In this document: piece after piece, positions 41,520 through 52,537 of the stretch
How positions within the stretch are numbered: position 1 is the first letter of the stretch
Layout: each line of letters starts with the position of its first letter
Made by a program: the position numbers and the translations under genes
NCBI GenBank assembly: GCA_937873495.1
Contig: CALMXZ010000016.1
Span: forward strand, 112,280-176,279
Reading direction: 5' to 3'
Source: an uncultured Trueperaceae bacterium
GTDB taxonomy: Bacteria > Deinococcota > Deinococci > Deinococcales > Trueperaceae
DNA length: 64,000 bases
The notes under the pieces: model-generated
Database searches by the model: none
Told to the model about the DNA's origin: nothing
The model's input: only the letters and a program-made list of their open reading frames with translations

Positions 41520-42979
41520 GCGGCGAACCTGCGGCGCTCCGCTCCGGCCCGCGCCGCCCGCGAGCCGGGCCACCGGGCGGCCGCGCGGCGCCGGCAACGC
41601 CCAGGCCGCGCCGCGGTCGGTGCGGTGCGGGCCGCGCGCTCGCCGCTCTCACGCTCGCGCTGCTGGCGCCCGGCGCCGCGGCGGCCCACGGGTCAGCCCT
41701 CGACCGGCTCCTCACACTGTTCGCCGCGCATTACGCCCCGACCGCGCTGGTAACGCAGCATGCGCGCGACCTGGAGTTCGCGGCGGCCTCCCACGAGCTT
41801 GCGCTGCTCCCCCGGTTCGACCTCACCGAATCGGTCAACTGGCGGGAGTTCTCGAGCCTCGACTTGAGCCTGGCGCTCTCCGCGAGCGTGCCCCTCTACC
41901 GGCTCCGCGCGGAGCCGGAGGCTGCCCTGTTCGCCGCTCGGCGGTCGTCCTTGGCGGAGTTCTCCGCCGCCACCGCGGCGTCGGCACGGGCGGAGTTCGT
42001 GCGCGATGTGCTCTACCTCACCCTCGTGACCGAGCTCGAGACGGCGGCCGAAACGGCGCTGGTCGAGTTCGAACGGTACTGGCAGCCGCCGTCCACGCTC
42101 GACGAGGCCTTCGTGCTCGACCCGGCCGAACGCGAGCTGCTCGCCGTCCACCAGGAGGTGGTGGCGCTGGCGCGCTTCGCCATGGCCAACGCGGACGAGC
42201 TTCGGCGCCGCATCGAACGGCTGCACGGCGTGCCTCTCGGCGCGATCGACCTGCCGGGCTTCGCCGAACTGCGCTCGGCCGTGACGGTGAACCCACCGAC
42301 CGTGGCCGCCTGCCTCGCCACCGCCCCGGAGTCCGCCGCCGCGGCAGCGCTGCGAGTCCAGCGCACGCTCGAGCGTGCGCTGGACTCCACCGCGAACGTC
42401 GAGGTCGGTCTAGTCGCGCACGTGGACTACCGGGGTCGGCTGCCGTATCAGGCCGGCGCCCCGGCGGACGGGGCGTTCGGCGCCGGCATCGGCCTCCAGG
42501 CCCGCATCCCCCTGCCCGACCACTGGCCCGTCTCCGGCGAGGTCGCCGGGCTGGTCGACCCCAAGGGCGCCGAACAGACCCTTCGGCTCTCGTGGCCGGC
42601 CGCCCTCACGACCGGCGCGCCAGGGCCTTCGGACGGCGCGCAGCAAGACGACCGCGAGCTGGCCGACTCGACCGAGTACCTCACCGGTCGGGTCACGGCG
42701 TTGCTTCGCGCCTACGAGTCGGCTGCCCGAGACGTCGAGGCAGCCGAGCTGACGCTCCTCTGGCTCGCCCGCGACTACCTACCCGGCGTCGACGGCATAG
42801 AGGCGGCCAGGGCGGCGGCACGGACGGCGGCGCAGGATCCCGTGCTCGCCATGCACGTCGTCAACGCGCGGGCCGCCCTCGCGCTCGCCGAGGCGGAACT
42901 GGCCGGCGCGGCGCTCGAGCTGCAGATCGCCTGCGGAACAGGGGACCTGGGGGCATGGCCGGACGCGCCAGGACCTTGA
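41501..42979 (+). CDS. TolC-like outer-membrane-factor candidate
   Basis: The 492-residue protein starts at GTG 41501, overlapping the previous gene by 19 nt. An Arg/Pro-rich N-terminus precedes a signal-like segment (AALTLALLAPGAAAA, about 48-62). The rest alternates beta-strand pairs and long alanine-rich helices in the TolC manner: HELALLPRFDLTESVNWR, LSLALSASVPLYRLR, then a long helix with AARRSSLAEFSAATAASARAEF, and a second half with VEVGLVAHVDYRG, GAGIGLQARIPLPD and a terminal helix AALALAEAELAGAALELQ. TolC-like proteins provide an outer-membrane exit duct. No ABC or membrane-fusion partner is encoded beside it. The assignment rests on pattern only. Confidence 0.5.
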   Translation: MARRPLSGEPAALRSGPRRPRAGPPGGRAAPATPRPRRGRCGAGRALAALTLALLAPGAAAAHGSALDRLLTLFAAHYAPTALVTQHARDLEFAAASHELALLPRFDLTESVNWREFSSLDLSLALSASVPLYRLRAEPEAALFAARRSSLAEFSAATAASARAEFVRDVLYLTLVTELETAAETALVEFERYWQPPSTLDEAFVLDPAERELLAVHQEVVALARFAMANADELRRRIERLHGVPLGAIDLPGFAELRSAVTVNPPTVAACLATAPESAAAAALRVQRTLERALDSTANVEVGLVAHVDYRGRLPYQAGAPADGAFGAGIGLQARIPLPDHWPVSGEVAGLVDPKGAEQTLRLSWPAALTTGAPGPSDGAQQDDRELADSTEYLTGRVTALLRAYESAARDVEAAELTLLWLARDYLPGVDGIEAARAAARTAAQDPVLAMHVVNARAALALAEAELAGAALELQIACGTGDLGAWPDAPGP

Positions 42980-44103
42980 CCGGACCCTTGGCGGAACGCG
43001 TGGCGGCTCAAGCCAGGGCCAGGCGGAGGAGGCACCGTATGCTCGGGCTGGTTCTTGCGGTCCCGGTGGCGCTCGCACTGATCGTGGGCGCGCTCGCGTT
43101 CTCCGAGGTCTGGGCGGGGGCAGCCACCCTGCCGAGGTGGGCCCCGCGGGCGCCGTACTGGGTGGCTCGCGCGCTACCGGCGTTGCCGTTCGCAGACTCG
43201 CCGGCCTGGGCGTGGGTGCGTCGCTACGTCGTCGGCGTGTCGCGACGGCCGACGACGGTCGCGCCTTGGTCGGGCGCGAGCGCGCCGAGCCAGGCGGCTC
43301 TCGGGGCGGGCGCCTACCTAGGTTGGAGCGACGGCGTCAGCGGCGGCATCACCTTGCACGGGCACGCGTGCAGCGCCTCGGATCCGCTCGTGGCGCTGAC
43401 CTTGCTGCTCGGCGCCACACGAGTCGAGCTGGAGCGCGACGCCGTCCATGCCACGGACGAAGACGTCGGCGTCGGTTACGAGCTGCCCCTCACGACCGTC
43501 AGCGCCCCGCTGCCTCCCGGGGACTACGCCGCTGGCGCACTGGCCCGGTGCCGCTCTGGAGCTGAAGTCCGGCATCAGCTAGGCGCTGTGCGCGTGGTCG
43601 CGCCGCCCGACGACCTCGCGTGGCTAGCACTCACGGTCTCCTCGACGCCAAGCGGCGACGTGCCGGCAGAGTTGTCCGTGGTCAACCTCGGGCTGCACCC
43701 GGTACGGCTCACGCGCATCGAGTACGCGCCGGCCGTGGCGGCGACCGGTGAGGTCATCGCCGGCGCTGTTAGCGCCGAGCAGGTCGCCGCCTGGCGCGCG
43801 CGTCTGCGCGGCGGGCCCGGCTCACCAGCGTCGCCGACCTCTCCCTCGATCGCGTCGGTCGTCACGGCCCCTCCCGCCGAGGACGGCCCCCAGGGGCTTA
43901 GGGCGCGCTCGGCTACTGACCTCGATCTGGTCGTCGAGCCTGGCCAGGCGGCCATCATCCTGGTGACGGCCAAGTCGTTGCACCCGACCAGACCGCCGCG
44001 GCCCGTGCTCTCGCACCCACTCGTGCTGTACGAGACCGCCACGGGTGAGGAGGGCGGTCTGCTCGTTCGCGAGCGGTTGATCGTCGGTTGGACCGGACCG
44101 TGA
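42955..44103 (+). CDS. Membrane-anchored beta-rich protein of unknown function
   Basis: ATG 42955 overlaps the previous gene by 25 nt; the 382-residue product has one N-terminal transmembrane helix (about residues 30-50: LGLVLAVPVALALIVGALAF) after an Arg-rich cytoplasmic stub, so the body is outside. The body has beta-rich segments, including GAYLGWSDGVSGGITLHG, SVVNLGLHPVRLTRIEYAP, and a C-terminal VEPGQAAIILVTAKS that resembles the end of the exported protein two genes upstream. A Pro/Ser linker lies near 285-300. I do not recognise the family. It closes the C39/Lnt-like cluster, 174 nt before rpsF. Confidence 0.65.
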   Translation: MAGRARTLTGPLAERVAAQARARRRRHRMLGLVLAVPVALALIVGALAFSEVWAGAATLPRWAPRAPYWVARALPALPFADSPAWAWVRRYVVGVSRRPTTVAPWSGASAPSQAALGAGAYLGWSDGVSGGITLHGHACSASDPLVALTLLLGATRVELERDAVHATDEDVGVGYELPLTTVSAPLPPGDYAAGALARCRSGAEVRHQLGAVRVVAPPDDLAWLALTVSSTPSGDVPAELSVVNLGLHPVRLTRIEYAPAVAATGEVIAGAVSAEQVAAWRARLRGGPGSPASPTSPSIASVVTAPPAEDGPQGLRARSATDLDLVVEPGQAAIILVTAKSLHPTRPPRPVLSHPLVLYETATGEEGGLLVRERLIVGWTGP

Positions 44104-44277
44104 TGGCGGCGCGGCGCGGGCAAACAGGTCCCGGCATGTGCTAGCATCGGCATTTGCCGCGTGAACGCATCGGGCATGCCCGGGCACGCGTGGTGGCGAG
44201 CCAACGTCGGGTAGGACTAGCGCGGGCCGTGTCACGGTCTGCCGCGTCGCGTCTCTACCTTAAGGAAGGAGGTGCAC
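44104..44277 (+). promoter_or_regulatory. Promoter and leader of the rpsF operon
   Basis: TGC-TAGCAT (44139-44147) is an extended -10 box; no good -35 is seen. It predicts a leader of about 120 nt. The leader holds a perfect palindrome CGGGCATGCCCG (44171-44182) and ends with AAGGAGG before ATG 44278. S6:S18 complexes regulate rpsF operons through a leader RNA in several bacteria; a matching structure is possible but I could not verify its CCG bulge. Confidence 0.5.
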
Positions 44278-44631
44278 ATGCCGAACGAAGCAGCGAAGTA
44301 CGATCTCAACGTCATCCTCGACCCCAGCCTCAGCGAACAGCAGGTCCAGGCCGAGAAGGACGCCGTGGCACTCCATGTGGAGCGCGCGGGAGGCGAGGTC
44401 CTCCAGCTCGACGAATGGGGCATGCGCCGTCTGGCGTACCCGATCCGCAAGGGCAATGAGGGCTACTACCTCATCTATCGCCTACGCTTGAGCGGCGAAA
44501 CCCCCAAGACCATCGAAGCTGCGTTACGCCAACGCGATAACGTCATGCGAGTCCTGGTCGTCCGGGAACGCCCGGAGTGGAAGACGAAGAAGGAGCCGAA
44601 GGCAGAAGGCAAGGCCAACGCCGCCGCCTGA
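44278..44631 (+). CDS. rpsF: 30S ribosomal protein S6
   Basis: The 117-residue protein begins MPNEAAKYDLNVILDPSLSE and carries the S6 core (WGMRRLAYPIRKGNEGYYLIYRL, then RVLVVRERPEW) with a Lys/Ala tail. ATG 44278 is five bases after GGAGG; a GTG six bases earlier overlaps that site and is rejected. S6 binds 16S rRNA with S18, encoded two genes downstream. First gene of the classical rpsF-ssb-rpsR-rplI operon. Confidence 0.97.
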   Translation: MPNEAAKYDLNVILDPSLSEQQVQAEKDAVALHVERAGGEVLQLDEWGMRRLAYPIRKGNEGYYLIYRLRLSGETPKTIEAALRQRDNVMRVLVVRERPEWKTKKEPKAEGKANAAA

Positions 44632-44670
44632 GCCAAGAGAACCTGTTGACGAGCAGTTGGAGAGTCACCC

Positions 44671-45501
44671 ATGGCACGTGGCATGAACACAGTTCTACTA
44701 GTCGGCACGCTGGTTCAAAGACCGGAGTTGCGCTACACCCCCGGCGGGTTGGCCATCCTGGAGATGAACCTGGCCGGCAACGATCACGTCATGGGGGAGG
44801 ACGACAGGCCACGTGAGCTCGCGTGGTACCACCGGGTCACCCTCTTCGGCGCCCAAGCCGAGACGATGGCCGAGCAGTTGCAGGAGGGCACCCACGTGTT
44901 CGTGGAAGGCCGCCTCAACTACCGCACGTGGGACTCCCCGGAGGGCCAGAAGCGCACGTCGCTCGATGTCAACGCCCAGCGCGTCGACGTCGTCACTGCC
45001 GGCGTCCGCACGGGTGAGCCGACGGTCATCGACGCGCGCGGTCAGCACCGCTTGAAGGACGCGCTCAACCAAGTGCTCATCGTGGGCAACCTGACCCGCG
45101 ACGCGGAACTGCGCACCACCCCCTCTGGGGCGTCGGTGACGCGCTTCGGCGTGGCCGTCAACGAGCGCTTCAAGGGGCGCGGCGGGGACGACCAGGAACG
45201 CACCGCCTTCGTCGACGTCACCGTGTGGCGCGACCTGGCGGAAGGTTGCGAGTCGCTTCGCAAGGGCGACGCGGTCTTCGTCATCGGTCGTCTCGTCAAC
45301 GACTCCTGGACGGACAAGGAAGGCAATCGCAGGTTCACGACGCGTCTCGAAGGTCAACGCGTCGAGTTCCTCACTCGCGGTCCCGGCAGCGGTGGAGCCG
45401 GAACCCGCACGGAGCGCACAGCCGCTACCGGCGCCCAGGCGAGACCGTCGAAGTTGGATATCGACGAAGAGTTTCCACCAGAAGAGGACCTACCCTTCTA
45501 G
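44671..45501 (+). CDS. ssb: Single-stranded DNA-binding protein with two OB folds
   Basis: The 276-residue protein has two OB domains in tandem: residues about 1-115 (MNTVLLVGTLVQRPELRYTP, WYHRVTLFGAQAE, GTHVFVEGRLNYRTW) and about 130-235 (NQVLIVGNLTRDAELRTTPSG, FVDVTVWRDLAEG, GDAVFVIGRLVNDSW). A short linker and an acidic tip EEFPPEEDLPF follow. Two OB folds per chain, acting as a homodimer, are a hallmark of Deinococcus-Thermus SSB, whereas most bacteria have one. GGAGAG lies six bases before the ATG. The tip recruits repair and replication proteins. Confidence 0.97.
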   Translation: MARGMNTVLLVGTLVQRPELRYTPGGLAILEMNLAGNDHVMGEDDRPRELAWYHRVTLFGAQAETMAEQLQEGTHVFVEGRLNYRTWDSPEGQKRTSLDVNAQRVDVVTAGVRTGEPTVIDARGQHRLKDALNQVLIVGNLTRDAELRTTPSGASVTRFGVAVNERFKGRGGDDQERTAFVDVTVWRDLAEGCESLRKGDAVFVIGRLVNDSWTDKEGNRRFTTRLEGQRVEFLTRGPGSGGAGTRTERTAATGAQARPSKLDIDEEFPPEEDLPF

Positions 45502-45783
45502 ATGGCAAGAGAAGCAAGGGAAAAGGGCGGCGATCGCCGCCGGCGTGGAGGCGGCCGCCGCGGCCGCAGGCCACGCGTCTGCCCGTTCTGCGCGGGTGAG
45601 TACGAGATCATGGATTACCACGACGGCAGGGTGTTGAGGCGCTTCATCTCCGACACCGCCAAGATCCTGCCCCGTCGCCGCACCGGCGTGTGCGCCAAGC
45701 ATCAGCGTCGGCTCGCCACCACCATCAAGCGTGCGCGTATGCTCGCGATCATCCCGATCACAGAGAAGCTGGTGCGGAAATGA
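45502..45783 (+). CDS. rpsR: 30S ribosomal protein S18
   Basis: The 93-residue basic protein starts directly after the ssb stop (TAG-ATG). It has an Arg/Gly-rich N-terminus, CPFCAGEYEIMDYHD, and the S18 core VLRRFISDTAKILPRRRTGVCAKHQRRLATTIKRAR-like stretch ending LAIIPITEKLVRK. The CPFC pair and a later Cys/His could bind zinc. It pairs with S6 in the platform of the 30S subunit. Confidence 0.97.
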   Translation: MAREAREKGGDRRRRGGGRRGRRPRVCPFCAGEYEIMDYHDGRVLRRFISDTAKILPRRRTGVCAKHQRRLATTIKRARMLAIIPITEKLVRK

Positions 45784-46232
45784 ACGTGATCCTGCTTGAG
45801 CCCGTCGAGAAGCTGGGCGAAGCAGGCGACATCGTCCGCGTCAAGGACGGTTACGCCCGGAACTTCCTGGTTCCGCAGGGCTTGGCGCTGCCGGCGACCA
45901 AGTCGAACCAGGCCGAACTCCAGGCGCGCCTGGCTCAGCGCGCCCGCCAGTTGGCGGAGCGCAAGTCCGACGCCGAACGCCTCGCCGCCATGCTCGGCGA
46001 CGCCAAGGTGGAGATCCGCGTCAAGGCCGGCGAAGGCCGCATCTACGGCTCGGTCGGCAACCGCGACATCGTGGACGCCCTCAAGGCCGCCTACGACGTC
46101 GAGATCGACCGTCGCAAGGTCCTCCTCGCCGAGCCCATCAAGGTGACCGGCGAGCATTCGGTTCCCTACCGCCCGCACCCGGAGGTCACCATCGACCTCA
46201 AGGTGCTGGTGGTAGCCGAAGGCGACGCCTGA
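45780..46232 (+). CDS. rplI: 50S ribosomal protein L9
   Basis: ATG 45780 overlaps the rpsR stop (ATGA); 150 residues. MNVILLEPVEKLGEAGDIVRV and KDGYARNFLVPQGLALPAT are the diagnostic N-terminal domain, followed by a long helix (LQARLAQRARQLAERKSDAER) and the C-terminal domain with GRIYGSVGNRDI. It is the last gene of the operon, followed by a strong terminator. Confidence 0.97.
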   Translation: MNVILLEPVEKLGEAGDIVRVKDGYARNFLVPQGLALPATKSNQAELQARLAQRARQLAERKSDAERLAAMLGDAKVEIRVKAGEGRIYGSVGNRDIVDALKAAYDVEIDRRKVLLAEPIKVTGEHSVPYRPHPEVTIDLKVLVVAEGDA

Positions 46233-46261
46233 GGACCGGTCTAGTCAGTCAGATCGACTGA

Positions 46262-46296
46262 AGCGCCGCGGCCGGTGACTTACCGGCCGCGGCGCT
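46262..46296. terminator. Terminator of the rpsF-rplI operon
   Basis: AGCGCCGCGGCCGGT (46262-46276) and its exact inverse (46282-46296) form a 15-bp stem with loop GACTT, followed by CTTAT. It lies 29 nt after the rplI stop, between convergent rplI and pyk, and may work in both directions. Confidence 0.85.
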
Positions 46297-46320
46297 CTTA
46301 TCTGGTCTGGTTCTGGCTGG

Positions 46321-46351
46321 GAGCGCCCGCTCAGATGCCGAGCGGGCGCTC
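46321..46351 (-). terminator. Hairpin downstream of pyk
   Basis: GAGCGCCCGCTC (46321-46332) and GAGCGGGCGCTC (46340-46351) form a perfect 12-bp stem with a seven-base loop, 11 nt beyond the pyk stop on the minus strand. There is no strong U-tract. Together with the neighbouring 15-bp hairpin it separates the two convergent operons. Confidence 0.7.
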
Positions 46352-46362
46352 GATGTCTCGGT

Positions 46363-50172
<3,810 letters not shown>

Positions 50173-50674
50173 GCGACTCTCCTGGCTTCCTTCTCCGCGT
50201 GCGCCTCGTTCGGTTTCATCAGGGTCAGTCTCATGAGGTTCGCCTTCGCGAGGAGTTAGCGGGTTGGCACGGACCGGTTGCCTCCAGGTTGCCGAAGGCG
50301 AACTCCCGGTGTCAGAGCATACCCTGTTAAGCCCTTCCTGGCGATGTTTCCATGCGCTCGAGCACCGGTTTGACGTTGGGAATGAACCAACCCCGCTTCA
50401 CCCTTAAGACCTCTTACTAGGTTTCAGCCTAGCTAAAGACCATGACCTCCTACTTAGTAGGGCCTGTGGAGGATGTTGATAACCGCCCCCCGCGCGTCAG
50501 GCACGGCACCTAGGCTGTGGAGCGAACTGGGGATTATCAGAGCCCTCCTGTGGAACGAAGCTCGACTCCTCCACTGCCTTCAACAGTTCGTTGTGGTTCG
50601 AGGCTTTCCACATGCGCGTCAACAGCTTCTCTACAACGTTATCCGCAGGGTTATCCACATGAGGTCGGCGACGG
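50173..50674. other. Replication origin (oriC) candidate between dnaA and dnaN
   Basis: This 502-bp gap holds a cluster of DnaA boxes: TTATCCACA (50651-50659, perfect), TTATCCGCA (50639-50647), CTTTCCACA (50604-50612), and on the minus strand TTATCAACA (50474-50482) next to TCCTCCACA (50465-50473), plus further TGTGGA cores at 50516 and 50549. The segment 50397-50461 is the least GC-rich part, includes the palindrome CCTACTTAGTAGG (50449-50461) and could be the unwinding element. An 11-bp inverted repeat (50238-50248 with 50293-50303) lies in the dnaN leader. Thermus also has its origin between dnaA and dnaN. No gene is seen. Confidence 0.85.
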
Positions 50675-52018
50675 TCAGACGAACGATTCGCGCAGGGTGC
50701 GCACCGCGCGGCTGAGGTCGCCAGCCTCTTGGATGATGCCCTCGATCTTCTGTACCGCGTACATCACGGTCGAATGGTCGCGGTCGGCGAAGTACTGCCC
50801 GATCTCAGGATAGGAGTGCGTGGTCAGTTCGCGGATCAGGTACATGGCCACCTGGCGCGGTACCACGAGCTCCTGGCGCCTGCCTTTGCCGCGCACGTCG
50901 TCCGGTTTGACGCCGAAGTGCTCGGCGGTTCGCTTGAGGATGTCCGGCATCGTCAGGTTGATGTCGCCTGGTGCGAAGACGTCGGAAAGGGCGCGGGCCA
51001 CGGTCTGGCGGTTGAGGGGCGCTTGGTTCATCGACGCGTAGACGATGGCGCGGACCAAGGCCCCCTCGAGCTCCCGGATGTTCGAGGTCACGTGCCGCGC
51101 GATGTAGTCGATGACCTCCGCCGGTACCTTCACGCCCCGGTACTCGGCGTTCATGCCTAGGATGGCGATGCGCGTCTCCAGCTCGGGAGCCTGGATGTCG
51201 GTTATCAGCCCCCACTCGAAGCGGCTCCTGAGCCGCTTCTCCAGGGTCGGGATGTCCTTGGGCGGTCGGTCCGATGACACGATCAACTGTTTGCCCGATT
51301 CGTAGAGAGCGTTGAACGTGTGGAAGAACTCCTCTTGCGTGCGCTCCTTGCCCGCGATGAACTGGATGTCGTCGATGAGCAGCAGGTCGACGGTGCGATA
51401 GCGATCGCGGAACTGCGTCATCCGGCGCTCGGCGATGGCAGTGATCAGGTCGTTCGTGAACGCCTCGGTGGTCACGTACTCGATCTGGAGGTCCGGTCGC
51501 GACTCGAACACGGCGTGCCCGACGGCGTGCATGAGGTGAGTCTTGCCGAGGCCCGACTCCCCGTACAGGAAGAGGGGGTTGTAAGCGCTGCCGGGCGCCT
51601 CGACCACCGCGCGTGCGGCAGCGTGAGCGAGGTTGTTGTTCGGCCCGACCACGAAGTGCGAGAAGACGTACTTGGGGTTCAGCTTGGGCCGGCGTGCCTC
51701 GACGGAGCCCGCCGGCGTCTCCGGTGCGGGCGGCGCGCTGAACATGTCCCGTTGTTCTATGACCTGGCTACCGATCACCTGGAACACGACCCGAGGAGGC
51801 TCGACGCCGAGGTCGCGGAGCGCCGCTTCGATGACGCCGCTGTAGTTGGACCTGAGCCAGTCGCGAGCGAAGGAGTGCGGCACGCCGAGAACGAACGCGC
51901 CGTCCTCGATGCCGTGGGGGTTCACCTGGCTGAACCACGTGCGGAACTCGACCTCGGGGATCTCGGCGCGGATGCGCGCGATGACGTCGTCCCACATCCC
52001 CTGTGCCTTGCCCGCCAT
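50675..52018 (-). CDS. dnaA: Chromosomal replication initiator DnaA
   Basis: The 447-residue protein has domain I ([21 protein letters not shown]), a linker, the AAA+ domain ([20 protein letters not shown], Walker [16 protein letters not shown], Walker [39 protein letters not shown] region) and the DNA-binding domain IV ([25 protein letters not shown] and the signature [12 protein letters not shown]). It initiates replication at the adjacent box cluster, which also lies downstream of its own gene. GGAAGG is upstream of the ATG. Confidence 0.98.
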   Translation of the reverse strand: MAGKAQGMWDDVIARIRAEIPEVEFRTWFSQVNPHGIEDGAFVLGVPHSFARDWLRSNYSGVIEAALRDLGVEPPRVVFQVIGSQVIEQRDMFSAPPAPETPAGSVEARRPKLNPKYVFSHFVVGPNNNLAHAAARAVVEAPGSAYNPLFLYGESGLGKTHLMHAVGHAVFESRPDLQIEYVTTEAFTNDLITAIAERRMTQFRDRYRTVDLLLIDDIQFIAGKERTQEEFFHTFNALYESGKQLIVSSDRPPKDIPTLEKRLRSRFEWGLITDIQAPELETRIAILGMNAEYRGVKVPAEVIDYIARHVTSNIRELEGALVRAIVYASMNQAPLNRQTVARALSDVFAPGDINLTMPDILKRTAEHFGVKPDDVRGKGRRQELVVPRQVAMYLIRELTTHSYPEIGQYFADRDHSTVMYAVQKIEGIIQEAGDLSRAVRTLRESFV

Positions 52019-52537
52019 CGCAAACCTTCCCCTTCCTACCGACCCTGCGAGACGCCGATTCTGTCACTGCCCGCGGCTTCTGGGCAAGTCGATGCCTGGA
52101 GGACGGTCTCACCCGATCCCGGGCTGAACCGAGCACATCGACCACCCCGGCGCGATGCGCGACGGGCCATGCGTGACAGCTAGTTCGTCAGGTTTACGGG
52201 GCTGGCCCAGTGCTCGTTAGCCGACCACTCGTCCTGAACCGCGCTCGTGCTCGAAAGCCGGCGCGGGCGCCGTTGACCGGGCCAGTCTATCAGACGCCCC
52301 CCGCCCTCGGACCCGCCGCGTGGGCGGGCACGACGAGGAGCGGCGGCCACGGACTTCAACGCACTGCCGCCCGGTGAGAAGCGACAGAGCGGGGCCGACG
52401 GCGGGTCGGATAACCGCACGGGGCAGGTGGTCGATCGCGCGGCCGACGGCACCGTCGCGACCGCTATACTCGTGGGCGCTTGTGAGCCACGACTACGGCC
52501 GCCGGAGCCGTCGGCGGCGCGGGTGAAGGAGGGCAGG
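52019..52537. promoter_or_regulatory. Divergent intergenic region between dnaA and mnmG
   Basis: This 519-bp gap shows no credible gene. On the plus strand TATACT (52465-52470) is a good -10 box for mnmG with a poor -35, and AAGGAGGG precedes ATG 52538. On the minus strand TAGACT near 52290 is a possible -10 for dnaA. A small hairpin (CCCGCC 52312-52317 with GGCGGG 52323-52328) is present. I found no DnaA boxes, so the origin is probably on the other side of dnaA. Confidence 0.55.

Noticed and set aside
41455..42954. A plus-strand frame open for about 500 codons ahead of the 382-residue membrane-anchored protein, which would make it an 882-residue protein
   Set aside because: The composition is Arg/Pro/Gly/Ala-rich and runs as a shadow of the TolC-like gene in another frame. 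The real signal begins at ATG 42955 with a normal membrane anchor.
41501..44103. Type I secretion system (ABC exporter plus fusion protein plus TolC)
   Set aside because: A TolC-like protein and a stand-alone C39 peptidase are present, but there is no ABC ATPase or membrane-fusion protein, and the candidate substrate has a Sec signal.
52019..52537. dnaA-mnmG gap as the origin
   Set aside because: I found no TTATNCACA-like boxes there, while the dnaA-dnaN gap has several.
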